Positions 40,864 to 51,600 of a DNA stretch of 62,733 bases are shown one piece after another. The translations under genes and the position numbers were made by a program. Where the stretch lies: the NCBI GenBank assembly GCA_023664945.1, contig JAMPER010000005.1, positions 1 to 62,733 on the forward strand, written 5' to 3'. How positions within the stretch are numbered: the stretch's first letter is position 1; each line of letters opens with the position of its first letter. This DNA is from Alistipes senegalensis (GTDB lineage Bacteria > Pseudomonadota > Gammaproteobacteria > Burkholderiales > Burkholderiaceae_D). The notes below the pieces were generated by a model that saw only the letters and a program-made list of their open reading frames with translations, ran no database searches and was not told the DNA's origin.

Positions 40864-41646
40864 TCAATAAACCGTCAATAACCCGCGTGCTTCAAACTGG
40901 CCTTTAACACGCTCAATCGTTTCCTGGGAAGGAGGCTGAACATCCGTCAGCTCATATTGCAAGCCCATCTCCCGCCATTTGAACTCGCCCATCTTGTGAA
41001 ACGGCAAAATTTCCACCCGCTCCACATTTTTAAGCGCAGCCACAAAATCAGCCAGCTTTTCCACATCTTCCGGCGCATCCGTATAACCAGGCACCAGCAC
41101 ATAACGTATCCATGCGGGTTTACCCATCCTGGCAAGACGCTGGGCAAAAGCCAACACCTGATCCAGCGGCGTGGAAGTCAGCTTCCGGTGTTTTTCAGGA
41201 TCAATCTGCTTGATATCCAAAAGCACCAGATCTACTACATCAAACCACTCGTCAGGCAAATTCTTGGCAAGCAGCCCATTGGTATCCAGCGCCGTATGCA
41301 AACCATACGTTTCCCTGCAGCGTCGGAAAATCTCATGGACAAACTCGGCCTGAACCAGCGGTTCACCGCCGCTAATGGTTACCCCGCCGCCAAACTTGAG
41401 AAAAGGAGCATATTTGCCGATTTCGGCAACAACATCATCAACAGAACGCCATGTACCGCTTTTGCGGTCCCAGGTATCCGGGTTATGGCAATAAAGACAG
41501 CGCATCTGGCAACCAGATACAAACAGGGCAAAACGCATGCCCGGCCCATCTACCGCAGCGCTGGGTTCCTCGGAATGAACATATCCGCCTAAAACCCCTC
41601 CCGCCTCAGGCGGGAGGGAGGCTTCTTCATGACAAGACGTTATCAC
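40864..41646 (-). CDS. pflA: pyruvate formate-lyase activating enzyme
   Basis: A radical-SAM enzyme (260 aa) that installs the glycyl radical on PflB. The 4Fe-4S motif [14 protein letters not shown] follows [14 protein letters not shown], as in E. coli PflA. The frame starts at GTG 41646, whose GTGA overlaps the pflB stop. The first 20 or so residues have no counterpart in E. coli PflA and include a hairpin region, so the real start may be different; no good ATG in frame lies closer. It is transcribed with pflB. Confidence 0.92.
   Translation of the reverse strand: MITSCHEEASLPPEAGGVLGGYVHSEEPSAAVDGPGMRFALFVSGCQMRCLYCHNPDTWDRKSGTWRSVDDVVAEIGKYAPFLKFGGGVTISGGEPLVQAEFVHEIFRRCRETYGLHTALDTNGLLAKNLPDEWFDVVDLVLLDIKQIDPEKHRKLTSTPLDQVLAFAQRLARMGKPAWIRYVLVPGYTDAPEDVEKLADFVAALKNVERVEILPFHKMGEFKWREMGLQYELTDVQPPSQETIERVKGQFEARGLLTVY
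41591..41618 (-). terminator. intercistronic hairpin within the start of pflA
   Basis: CCCTCCCGCCT (41596-41606) and its exact complement (41608-41618) flank one base. On the minus strand this forms a ten-pair G+C-rich stem with a three-base loop followed by G and four T residues. It lies about 25 bases after the pflB stop and inside the annotated pflA reading frame. Confidence 0.7.
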
Positions 41647-43925
41647 GCAGCTTTATGGAAAGTACGGTTAATAACATCAAGCTGCTGCTCACGTGTCAGA
41701 CGCGTGAACCTGACAGCATAGCCGCTGACACGGATGGTCAGTTCCGGATATTTTTCCGGATTGTTCATCGCATCAATCAGCATGTCGCGGTCAAGGACGT
41801 TGACATTGATATGGTAACCGCCAGCCGTGCAGAAACCATCCAGGCAATTGGACAGGGTAATAACCTGTTCACTGGCCAGCTTGCCCAGTGCCTGCTGCGT
41901 CAGGTTGGCCGTCCAGGAAATGCCGTCCTGGTTATGCGCATAAGGCATCTTGGACAGGGAGGCACCAGCAGCAACAAAGCCCTTGGTATCGCGTCCGCTA
42001 ACCGGATTGGCTCCCGGCGGGAACGGTTCACCTTTCTTGCGGCCGCACGGCGTATTACCTGTCTTGTTACCGTAAACAACGTTACTGGTAATCGTCAGGA
42101 TCGACTGGGTCGGAATAGCATCACGGTAAATCTTTTGCTGACGCAGCTTGTTCATAAAGCGTTCAGAAAGCTTGACCGCAATCTGGTCAACCCGGTCGTC
42201 ATTATTACCAAATTTCGGGAAATCGCCTTCAACCTCGAAGTCGATTGCAACACCCTTCTCGTTACGGATCGGTTTAACCTTCGCATACTTGATAGCCGAA
42301 AGGCTGTCAGCAGCAATGGCAACGCCAGCCAGGCCGAATGCCATCGTACGAACAACATCACGGTCATGCAGCGCCATCATCAGGCGTTCATAAGCATACT
42401 TGTCATGCATGTAATGGATAGCATTCAATGCACGGACATAGGTTTCGCACAGCCAGGTTTCCAGCTTGTCGAATTTTTCCATGACTTCATCATAGTCAAG
42501 GTATTCGCTGGTAATCGGCTCAAAGCCTTCAGCAACTTTTTCGCCGGACAGCTCGTCAACACCGCCGTTGATCGCGTAAAGCAGCGTCTTGGCCAGGTTG
42601 GCACGTGCGCCGAAGAATTGCATTTGCTTGCCGCTGGCTTGCGGAGAAACACAGCAGCCGATGCAGCAGTCGTCGCCCCAGGCAGCACGCAGCAACTCGT
42701 CGTTTTCGAACTGGATAGCCGAAGTTTCGATAGACATCCGGGTAGCATAGTGCTTGAAGCCTTCCGGCAGCTTGTCAGACCACAGAACCGTCAGGTTCGG
42801 TTCCGGAGCCGTACCCAAGTTGGTCAGCGTATGCAGCAAACGGAAATCCGTCTTCGTAACCATGGAACGGCCATCCAGGCACATACCAGCGAAGGCAATC
42901 GTAACCCAAGTCGGGTCGCCTGAGAACAGCGAATCGAAATCCTTCGTACGCAGGTAACGCAGAATACGGCACTTGATAACCAGCTGGTCAATAATTTCCT
43001 GGGCTTCAGCTTCCGTAATGCGGCCTTCATCCAAGTCACGCTGGATATAAATATCAAGGAAAGTCGTGATACGGCCGATACCGGTAGCAGCGCCATTGGC
43101 TTCACGGGCAGCAGCAATAAAACCAAAATAGGTCCATTGGGCAGCTTCAAGCGCCGTGGTAGCCGGCTTGGTAATATCAAAGCCGTATTCCTTGGCCATT
43201 TCTGTCAGCTCTTGCAGCGCCTTGATTTGTTCAGCCAGCTCTTCACGAACGCGGATAACTTCCTCGCTGAACGGATGGCTGTCGCTTTCCGCTTTCTCAC
43301 GTTTCTTGTCAGCAATCAGGAAATCCGTACCGTACAGTGCAACGCGGCGGTAATCGCCGATAATACGGCCGCGGCCATAGGCATCCGGCAAACCGGTAAT
43401 AACACCGCTGCGGCGGCAGGCGATAATTTCCGGATCATAAACATCGAAAACGCCTTGGTTATGGGTTTTGCGGTATTGCGTATAAATTTCCTTGATCGTA
43501 TCGCTCATCGGCGGGAAATTATATTCGCGCAGGCTGGCCTCAACCATGCGCAGGCCGCCGTTCGGGTAAATACCGCGCTTGAGCGGGGCATCCGTTTGCA
43601 GGCCAACACAAATTTCGTTTTCCTTGTCAATATAACCCGGAGCATGGGAAAGGATGCTGGAACCAACATCAGCGGAAACAGCCAAGACACCGCCGTTGGC
43701 GCGTTCCTGCTTTTGCAGATCCTTGATAACGTTCCAGACTTTCTGGGTGCGTTCGGTCGGGGGGGCAAGAAAATCCTCATTGCCGAGGTATTCTGTCCGG
43801 TTCAGGGCAATAAAGTCACGAACCGCAACATGCTCGCGCCATTCCTGGCCTTTGAAAGCGCGCCACGGATCCAGGGAGGTAGAAGTTGCAGATTCTGCCA
43901 AGCGTGGATTTCTCATTTTATTCAC
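41643..43925 (-). CDS. pflB: formate C-acetyltransferase (pyruvate formate-lyase)
   Basis: A 760-aa glycyl-radical enzyme splitting pyruvate and CoA into acetyl-CoA and formate in anaerobic metabolism. The radical Gly is 735 (RVSGYAVRF), as in E. coli G734. The catalytic adjacent cysteines lie in [10 protein letters not shown]. Residues [33 protein letters not shown] are typical. The enzyme would be cut by oxygen when active. An FNR-like site lies about 190 bases upstream. Two extra cysteines (DCC) just before the active pair are unusual compared with E. coli. Confidence 0.96.
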   Translation of the reverse strand: MNKMRNPRLAESATSTSLDPWRAFKGQEWREHVAVRDFIALNRTEYLGNEDFLAPPTERTQKVWNVIKDLQKQERANGGVLAVSADVGSSILSHAPGYIDKENEICVGLQTDAPLKRGIYPNGGLRMVEASLREYNFPPMSDTIKEIYTQYRKTHNQGVFDVYDPEIIACRRSGVITGLPDAYGRGRIIGDYRRVALYGTDFLIADKKREKAESDSHPFSEEVIRVREELAEQIKALQELTEMAKEYGFDITKPATTALEAAQWTYFGFIAAAREANGAATGIGRITTFLDIYIQRDLDEGRITEAEAQEIIDQLVIKCRILRYLRTKDFDSLFSGDPTWVTIAFAGMCLDGRSMVTKTDFRLLHTLTNLGTAPEPNLTVLWSDKLPEGFKHYATRMSIETSAIQFENDELLRAAWGDDCCIGCCVSPQASGKQMQFFGARANLAKTLLYAINGGVDELSGEKVAEGFEPITSEYLDYDEVMEKFDKLETWLCETYVRALNAIHYMHDKYAYERLMMALHDRDVVRTMAFGLAGVAIAADSLSAIKYAKVKPIRNEKGVAIDFEVEGDFPKFGNNDDRVDQIAVKLSERFMNKLRQQKIYRDAIPTQSILTITSNVVYGNKTGNTPCGRKKGEPFPPGANPVSGRDTKGFVAAGASLSKMPYAHNQDGISWTANLTQQALGKLASEQVITLSNCLDGFCTAGGYHINVNVLDRDMLIDAMNNPEKYPELTIRVSGYAVRFTRLTREQQLDVINRTFHKAA

Positions 43926-45467
43926 CTTTTAAAAGTGTTTTCTGAAAATCTGCCTTTTCAAAAACGCCCTGCTAAAACAGGCATTCCAGAAAGGACAACT
44001 CAATAGTGTGTTTGTCAAAAGCCAGTTCCGGGTAGTGAACATTAGGCCACGATTGATGTGCTCGTGACAAAGCTTTCAGAAACACAAGGTTTTTCAGCTG
44101 GGCGTTTGTTGAAGACCTGATCCGGATCAGACCAAGCCAAACATGCCTACGCGATTGATGCCCGCAAGGATGCTTTCAAAAACACCATCAGGTATGGAAA
44201 ACATTCTATCCCACTTTCCGGTGCCGTGCAAACGACCCAACTGCTTTTTTACGCAAAACCTAACAAATTTCATTGCGTTATTTGTCTTGCACTGTTATTA
44301 TAGCAGGTTTATTTTTTGCCTGCAGAGCACGCAAAAGTCCGGCAACAGAGTTCCAGACACCCAAATCAACCCCGCGTAAAGCCTTAACTGACGCGGGTTA
44401 GCGAATTCCCTATCCTAAAACAAAAAGGCAAATTCTCCTTGCCGCCTTCCGTTTTCCGTATCCAATTCACCATGCGTTTTACCCTGTTTTCATAACCAAA
44501 CGCTCAGGCCTTGCCATAAAACTTGCTCAAAAAATGAAAAAACAGGGAAAATCCTGAACATTCCCTCATTCCCCCTTCCAATTTGCAGTGAGAAATCCGG
44601 CAAAAATTTTTACATAATTTCAAAAAGTTGGCATCCTCTCGCAACTGATAGAATCCCACACCATACCCGCGAAAAGCGGCATAAAATTGCCGTTACATTT
44701 AGATACAGACAATCTGCCCGGAATAACCCGGCCGATGGATATCCCGGCAAAATTGCCAGATAAATACCCTTCCGACTCCAGATAACAAATTACACTCAGC
44801 TAGGCATTAAAAACAAAAAACCGATGGAGGGATTCTAATACCATCCTGAAACCCGCACGGATAAATGTTCTTTGCATTTCATTTTTTCCATATACCGTCA
44901 AATATACCGTCATCCGTTTCACCTGCTGCAATAGCCTCACTGGCAGCAAGCCGTGATGTCATGATCAAACGGCTTTGGTGATAATTATGCCAGCAAAAAT
45001 CTTTGCCCAAACCCTCCAGCATCCACTCCACTCTGGTTGGATAAGAGTACCAATACGGGAAACTGAATGATGTACTGCCTCGTGCTCCTGCCTGAGTCCG
45101 GGAAACTCTTGGCAGAATTTACGACAGCCGTTCTAATCATTACTCACCCTGCTCAGGCAAGCAAGAAGCTGCCATGAGCTTCCGATATGACCTGGACAGC
45201 TTCTCCCCTTCCCGCCTTGCTGCATCACAGTGTCACTATTTACAGCGAACATCTCCTCTGACTCCAGATTGCCCCATGTCCGCACCCGTCCAACATCCGG
45301 ACTCCAAGCTGCCCAATATCTGGTGCAAGTAAGCATCGGCGTCTATCTTTTGCCTTTTTTTGAGGCTCCTGTGAATCCAGAATAGCTCCCATCAGATCTG
45401 ATTCCGAAAACCCTGAGGCAAAAAGCGTCGCGAACTTCGACACCTCTCATTCAAAAGGAAAAAGAAA
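43926..45467. other. 1.5-kb gene-poor junction between pflB and the acquired block
   Basis: No gene is supported. It begins with the pflB upstream region and an FNR-like box. Near 44371-44397 is a CCCGCGT/ACGCGGG stem. From about 45140 to 44879 the minus strand has an open frame of some 85 codons that reads like coding sequence (RVEWMLEGLGKDFCWHNYHQSRLIM) but starts after stops and lacks a good start codon; it may be a gene remnant. The 78-codon frame at 44143-44379 has no support. This is where core and acquired DNA probably meet. Confidence 0.55.
44117..44130. promoter_or_regulatory. FNR-like palindrome upstream of pflB
   Basis: CTGATCCGGATCAG contains the core TGAT-N4-ATCA of the FNR consensus, with outer bases C and G in place of T and A. 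It sits about 190 bases upstream of the pflB start, plausible for anaerobic activation from a distal promoter. Confidence 0.45.
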
Positions 45468-45677
45468 ATGACGGATAGAGATGATTCTATTATCACGATG
45501 AAAGAAGTTATCAAAATGATGAGTCTTTCCAGGGCAACCATATACAACAAAATGGACAAAAAGCATCCTCAATTCGATCCTTCGTTCCCTCCACGGATCC
45601 ATCTCTCCAGACATCAAATAGGCTTCCGAAAATGGCAAGTGCAGAAATGTATTGGCTCCCGTCTGGAAAAGAACTGA
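45468..45677 (+). CDS. AlpA-family phage-type regulator
   Basis: A 69-aa MerR-like winged-helix protein: TMKEVIKMMSLSRATIYNKMDKKHPQFDPSFPPRIHLSRHQIGFRKWQVQKCI matches AlpA proteins of P4-type satellites and islands, which control excision or replication genes. AAAAGGAAAAAGAAA precedes ATG. It is followed by a strong terminator. It supports a mobile origin for this block. Confidence 0.88.
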   Translation: MTDRDDSIITMKEVIKMMSLSRATIYNKMDKKHPQFDPSFPPRIHLSRHQIGFRKWQVQKCIGSRLEKN

Positions 45678-45689
45678 TTCTTTTGTACT

Positions 45690-45719
45690 ACAAGCCACAT
45701 GATGTGGCTTGTCGTTCTT
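45690..45719 (+). terminator. intrinsic terminator after alpA-like gene
   Basis: ACAAGCCACAT and its exact complement ATGTGGCTTGT are separated by one base, followed by CG and TTCTTTTT. The stem is 11 bases in the sequence. Confidence 0.82.
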
Positions 45720-46069
45720 TTTATGATTTCCGGAACCAAATTTTCATATGGTATGAGAAATATCTCATCGAATATACCTCACATACTCCTTGAGATTTTT
45801 CTATCGTTCCAACCCATTAAAGCATCCTGATGAAGAGGATATATTACTTTTAATTTATTTTTAATTTATTTAATTTAAGGATATGTCTTCTCACCGAATA
45901 ATGGCTGTGGCTTGATATTCGTTTGCAAAACGATCTCTTGGAAGCATCTCTTTAGTGTATTGCTCTTTGTGGCATCTATAGATGCTCTGATAAGGATTGT
46001 TGCTGTTCATGCCTCGCCAGCAGATCAGGATGAGTTGGTTTCTTTTATTCTCATGAAAGGATTACCACT
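45720..46069. other. AT-rich intergenic region with palindrome upstream of the Gp2-like gene
   Basis: The 350-base stretch has no gene. At 45848-45882 lies a nearly pure A/T run with repeated TTTAATTTAT units. At 45972-45985 is a perfect 14-base palindrome GCATCTATAGATGC, with a further GCATCT half-site near 45943. The combination of AT-rich DNA and operator-like repeats before a replication-type gene resembles a small-element origin or operator. Confidence 0.45.
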
Positions 46070-46738
46070 ATGATCTCTTCTTATCTGGCTCCAGCTTATG
46101 ACCATGTTGCGTCTTTTGATTATAAGCATGACCCGCTTGCTGATAGTAAAAGGCGTGCTGCTGATAAGCGCTTTGCTTCAGCTACCCGGCATCTTAATGA
46201 TCTCTTTTCAGGCAAGGCCAGGCTGATGATGGTCAAGGTGGTTCTCTGGTATGAACGGCCTGTTGTCGATATCCCAAGGGTTGATGCCATGCACGATTTT
46301 GAGGGGTTGTGGTGTCGGATAGACTGTCATCCCAGGTTGCAGGATTATTTGGGATATATCTGGAAGCTGGAGTATGGCTATGAGAGGGGCACGCATTTCC
46401 ATTTGCTGCTTTCCTACGATGGTGCAAGGTATTGTAAGGATGATTATTTTGGTCTGGAGGTTAAGCGCCTATGGGAGGAAGCTGTAGCAACAAATGCCTT
46501 TGGCATACAGAACGGTTATAGCCAGGTATCACGCATAGGCTCTGGCTTTGTCTGTAATCTTCAAAAGGATTCCTACTACTCTCCTGCTCTTGGTGTGATT
46601 CATCGTGATGATGCTCTCGCAAGGGAGGGGCTGAGGCATATGGCTGCGTATCTGAGTAAGCATGATGAGCTGATAGGCTATATTTCTCAACGTGGGGAGA
46701 GGAATTTCGGGGTAAGGTATCGAAGGCGAGCGGGTTGA
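46070..46738 (+). CDS. YagK/YfjJ-domain, inovirus Gp2-like protein
   Basis: A 222-aa protein. The central part FEGLWCRIDCHPRLQDYLGYIWKLEYGYERGTHFHLLLSYDGA carries the HxH-type motif (HFHLL) of HUH-like replication folds and matches the YagK/YfjJ C-terminal domain called inovirus-type Gp2. RHMAAYLSKHDELIGY and NFGVRYRR end the domain. AAAGGA precedes ATG. In satellites and islands this family is thought to act in replication; the tyrosine in AAYLSKHD is a possible active residue. Codon use differs from the surrounding core (many GT- and GA-rich codons). Confidence 0.8.
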   Translation: MISSYLAPAYDHVASFDYKHDPLADSKRRAADKRFASATRHLNDLFSGKARLMMVKVVLWYERPVVDIPRVDAMHDFEGLWCRIDCHPRLQDYLGYIWKLEYGYERGTHFHLLLSYDGARYCKDDYFGLEVKRLWEEAVATNAFGIQNGYSQVSRIGSGFVCNLQKDSYYSPALGVIHRDDALAREGLRHMAAYLSKHDELIGYISQRGERNFGVRYRRRAG

Positions 46739-46835
46739 TCTGCAAGAATCCAGGTTCTAGGTTGCGTAGGAAAAAACATGCTGATGCAGGGGCTAATTCA
46801 TTTATTGGGTAATTATCATTTTTATTTTGATAAAA

Positions 46836-47339
46836 TTAAGATGAAAGCGTATTTTCTAATAATATTTTTCCCCATAGTGCAATAGCAGGTGCATTCGACA
46901 CAACATATCCCATCACCTGTTTTAAACAGTCTTTCAAAAATTCAGGCCCTGCATCTTTTATGGCTTCTTTATAACGACTTTTTTCCTCAACTGGCAATTT
47001 AGATTCTTCAACAAAAACATATAAGATTTGTCGAATTTCCTCCGCATGGAGAATAACTGTTTCATCCTCACGAATAAAGTCTATCCCAGCTACAGTTAGC
47101 TCATGCGGAAAAGAAACAGACGCTGTTCTGTCAGTGCCAATTTGAATACTTCCACTTTTTATATAACCTTTTTCCTCAAGGTAAAGAACATTTGCAATAT
47201 ACTTCTCCTCATCCTCTTCAAATTTCTTATCGAGCCATTCAGTGATATTCTCATATGTTGGATAGTCACTCAAAAGTTTTCTAAGAATTTCTTTCTGATA
47301 TTCATCATCTATCATGAGAAGCTCCTCTCGCAAGGACAA
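46836..47339 (-). CDS. hypothetical protein downstream of the Res operon
   Basis: A 167-aa acidic, soluble protein, low in G+C. The first 110 residues look like a winged-helix DNA-binding fold: LLSDYPTYENITEWLDKKFEEDEEKYIANVLYLEEKGYI with a following beta segment ending in HELTVAGIDFI. The C-terminus is helical (LKDCLKQVMGYVVSNAPAIALWGKILLEN). I do not recognise the family. It could be a regulator of the neighbouring system or unrelated cargo. The start MSLREELLMIDD has AGGA-like GAG-rich sequence upstream. Confidence 0.65.
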   Translation of the reverse strand: MSLREELLMIDDEYQKEILRKLLSDYPTYENITEWLDKKFEEDEEKYIANVLYLEEKGYIKSGSIQIGTDRTASVSFPHELTVAGIDFIREDETVILHAEEIRQILYVFVEESKLPVEEKSRYKEAIKDAGPEFLKDCLKQVMGYVVSNAPAIALWGKILLENTLSS

Positions 47340-47453
47340 ACTATCAAGAACATAATCATATCACATCCGCAAGTAATGTAATTTCACCTGAAATCGAACT
47401 AGCTAAATTAACATGTTTCTATTCAGTAATTCAGAGAATCGAAAGTCTTCCTC

Positions 47454-48571
47454 TTACCTCATCGTTGCTGCCATGGCTCGCAAACGCTGCCTTTCAGCTA
47501 TTTCCAGCAATTCAAGAGCTTTGGGTTCTGTTTCTGGGGTTAGTTCTGGAAGTTTTGACTCAAAGTCAATCCAAGTACGTTCGATATTCCTCATTGAAAT
47601 CCCTCCCATGCGTCACCTGCGTAGTCTTTTATTTACAAGAAAATAAAGATTTGGAGGAATTGCTTTTTTCTCTACCCAGCGTTTGAATATCCACAAATAT
47701 ATATCGACCAGCTCAAGCCCTGCACTATTTTGGCTTGAAGTAAAAATTAAATTATCTTTTGGCATACCTCGTAAATCCAAACAAGGTAAACCTGGCCCTA
47801 TCTCAAGATTTATACCTTTTGCTCTAGCATAATAACTTGCCAAGGTTTGTTGAGCCCGATTGAATTATGATTGCTGGTCAACAACAATCAATACTTTGTT
47901 GGGCTTTATCTTGTTAACCCGCTTAGAAATAAAAGTAAGAACATTTTGAAAACAAATGATATTCGGGGAAACAGCCCTTATAGCATTTTTATCTATTGCA
48001 TTATAGTATAATTCCCCCTGGGTTATTAGCAGCCCATGATAAAACATCACTAAATATCTGCTTTGAACGCACATCAGGAATCCTGTGAATTCTATTCAAT
48101 AGTTCTCTACAAATCGAGACAACCATCCTTTGTGCTTGTCCATTATTTCTATTTATACGAGCTTCCCATGCTTTCCCCAACAAATCTTGATCAAACAGGC
48201 AATGAAGTTTTATTAGAAGCAAATATCGAAGTGGTGTCCAATAACCACTCCAGGGAACAGCAGGATTATTTCCCTGATCAAAAACCTGATCAAAAAAACA
48301 TATCAATGCCAAATCCGGCTTATTAAGCCTAAACATATCAAAATACAGGTCAAATTTCTTTCTTAGATTTGTTAATTGCTGGCCAATTTCATTAAGTTTA
48401 TCTGCCCAAGCTCACTAGCATGGAGCCTTGGCGCCTTGATTTGTTTTCTTATTTTTGACAAGATCGGTTCCGAATCCCATAATACAAGAATGGTTATTTT
48501 TTATCAAATAAATTATTCCCAGTGTTTCCACTCTCATCAATATAAAAATACATATCCTCATCCAGTGGCAT
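47454..48571 (-). pseudogene. decayed DUF3800 protein gene
   Basis: Pieces in all three minus frames read in order as a DUF3800 protein. The start is MPLDEDMYFYIDESGNTGNNLFDKK (48571), the DUF3800 hallmark. Then come FLYYGI, APRLHASELGQ, the 48336-48001 frame (FDLYFDMFRLNKPDLALICFFDQVF), the 48000-47865 stretch KVLIVVDQQS, the 47843-47613 frame with SAGLELVDIYLWIFKRW, and the end LDFESKLPELTPETEPKALELLEIAESRRQRLRAMAATMR. At least four frameshifts or stops interrupt it. DUF3800 is an RNase H-like, predicted nuclease often in defence and mobile contexts. Confidence 0.78.
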
Positions 48572-48657
48572 TGAGCTTATCCTATTAAAGCAATCTTAAC
48601 TCGCCTATATAGACTATATCTAAAAAATATCATCAGTATGCCAGTAATTCTTCAGCT

Positions 48658-51600
48658 CTACTTCATAACCCTTTCCATAAGAGTCTGATAACTATCAACA
48701 ACATCATAGACGACATCGCCATGGCTGATAGCCTTGAAATGTTCTCGGGCACAATGTATCTTGGAATCTTCAATCAGTCTCAATTGCATCGAATTCATTG
48801 ATCCTTTTGTCTCCGCAACAAAATAGATATGCTTTACATCGCCTTGATAGAAAGCGATTGCCCAGTCAGGGTTATACTTGCCAACGGGAGTTGAAATATA
48901 AAAGCCGTTCGGTAACTTTACATAGACGGCAACCTCAGAACTTGCTTCCAGCTCCGATGCAAAAATCTTCTCATTGTTTGAGTCAAAAACAAGATGGTCG
49001 TAGAGATGCTTCTTGACCTTCATTGCATTTTTATCCAACCTGCCTTTGATGGTGGGTTCAGTAAAGATATCTGTATCATAGCGATCTTCAAGAACATTAT
49101 AAGTAATGTGTTCAATGATAGCTGTCGCCTTCTGGTCATTGATCAAACTGGCAGACTTGATAATGAACTCTTCAGGATTTTCTTTGAACTGATTGAAAAT
49201 AAATGGCTCTATCTTTTGAAGAATCTGGATAATTGTTTTCCTTGTAAGTCCTGTTTCATCAACCAGTTTTCCAACCAGGTCATATTTCACATTGGAATTG
49301 GCTGTGACACGAACATTGTACGTGTCTGTCTTTTCTTTCTTAAAAGCCTCTCCACTTGCCAGTTCCCTCTTTGAGTGGATATTGTCCATCTCTCCTTTTT
49401 CTACTTTGAAATAAATTTTGGAGACACGGAGCTTATTGTTCAAAGAATCGACAGCCTTCTTGACCAGCTCATCTGTATCGAAATCAACAGCATAGACAGT
49501 CTTGGTATTAATCTTTTTCCATAAGGCCTTGAATTCAGGCATGGCAAGCTTGTCAACATCAACCTTCAGTTCAACATTGTTGCTCCGTGCATTTTCCGGT
49601 AACAACAGGCGGGGATCATAGACTGAATCGATAATCTGCGTGATAGATGCTGCACAATCCTGGATATCCTGAGGAAAAACTAGGATATTGTTCTTCTTGG
49701 CTTCGTAATAACAATCCGTCAAGGCGTCATTCCCATCAATATAATTGTTGCGGACAAGGCTGTGATAGATTTTCCGGGCCATATCCTGGTCAATGACATG
49801 TTCAACACCATGGATATCAGCAACCACTTTTCCAATGAACAGCTCCTTGGTAACAGCCATTGGTCTATCTGCAACAGCATTAGCCAGTTCCGTCTGCAAT
49901 CCTCGGGCAAAACTGTCATAACTTTCACTGGCTATGACCGTCAGCACATTGATGTTATGAACATCTTCACCGAGTTTATTGGCATCCATGCGGTCGCCCT
50001 CCTGATTAACACACAGGCGCAGTCCCCTGCCGACTTCCTGCCGTTTCCTGATATCGCTGCTGCTTTGTTTCAGAGTACATATCTGGAAGACATTGGGATT
50101 ATCCCAACCTTCACGGAGAGCCGAATGGGAGAAAATAAAACGGACTGGACTTTTCTTGGGATTTCTGTCCAGCAACCGTTCCTTGTCTCTCATAATCAGA
50201 TCATAGGCATCGATATCATCAGAAGTGCTCTCCTTGCGGCTCACTTTGCTATCAATCATCCTTGTACTTTTCTTGTCAATGGAAAAATACCCTGCATGCG
50301 TTGATGAAGCTGGAATGGCCTTCAGATAATCAAGGTATTCCTCGTTGCCCAGTTCACCCACCTGACCAACAAGTTCTTCGTATTCCTCCTCAAAGATCTT
50401 GGCAAAATCACCATTAAAAGGCTTTCCCGCAGCATCGTATTGCTTATAGTGCACAACTTCATCGATGAAAAACAGGGAAAGCACTTTGATACCCTTACAG
50501 AAAAGCAACTGTTCCCTTTCCAGGTGCGATTTGATAGTTTCACGAATCTGGAGACGCCGTAACTGCATCTCATCCACGCTACCAATGACATCGCCAGCAT
50601 ATATCTTGATGCCATTCATGAATTCGACAGAATCATCCCTGCCATCTATCCGGGTAATGATAAAGCGATTTTTGTATTCCTCCATGTTGTTGGAATTGTC
50701 GTAAAGATCGTAGCCCTCATTGACTATGCGGGTAACTTTACGAACACCGGAAGCCCCTTTCATTTCGAAAGAAAGGGTCGCTGTCGGGGCATCCTTCGAT
50801 AAATTGATGCTTTCCAAATAAACATAAGCATTTGTCGCCGTGCTTCCGATTTCAGAAATCCCCTTGACGGCAATCTTTTTGACCAGACGCTTGTTATACG
50901 CTTCCATCGCATCCAGACGATAAATCATGTTGTAAATGCTATCGGAACGATGGGTAGCCGAATAGCGCAAAGTAAATAGCGGATTAAATTCTGTCAGACG
51001 TTTCCTGGTTTCTTTGCCTTCTACGGACTGCGGTTCATCAATAATGAGGATAGGATTGGTCTTTGCGATGATGTCTATCGGCCTTCTTGAACGAAATTCA
51101 TCCAGTCGCATGTAAATACGGCGTGTGTCCTTCCCTTTGGCATTGAACGCCTGAGAATTGATGATCATCACACGGATGGCATTGTCAGAGGCAAAATGGT
51201 CAATCTCCATTAAACGGGCAGAATTATAGATACGGCAGAAAATGTTTTTACCATATTCATCCTTAAAGTGTTCCTTTGTCATTTCGAAGGTTTTATTCAC
51301 CCCTTCACGGATCGCCACACTGGGTACAACAATGATGAACTTGCTCCAGCCATAATGCTTGTTCAGCTCATACATCGTCTTGATATAGGTGTAGGTTTTG
51401 CCGACACCCGTTTCCATTTCAATGGTCAGATTAAGCCCATCCCCCTCCAGTTTTTCAGAAGAAGCAATCTGATGAGCTTGCTGGATTTTCTTGATGTGTT
51501 CCAAAATCAGAGTATTGTTCAATTCAATCCGGCTATTTTCCCAACCTGTAAAGTTACTTTTTTCATAAAGATCACGTATGGGAGGAAGTTTGCCTATCCC

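Noticed and set aside
44143-44379. 78-codon plus-strand frame upstream of pflB
   Set aside because: Overlaps the regulatory region and has no coding character.
44884-44915. Direct repeat ATACCGTCA as a possible att site or CRISPR-like repeat
   Set aside because: Only two copies a few bases apart, too short and without matching copy at another block edge.
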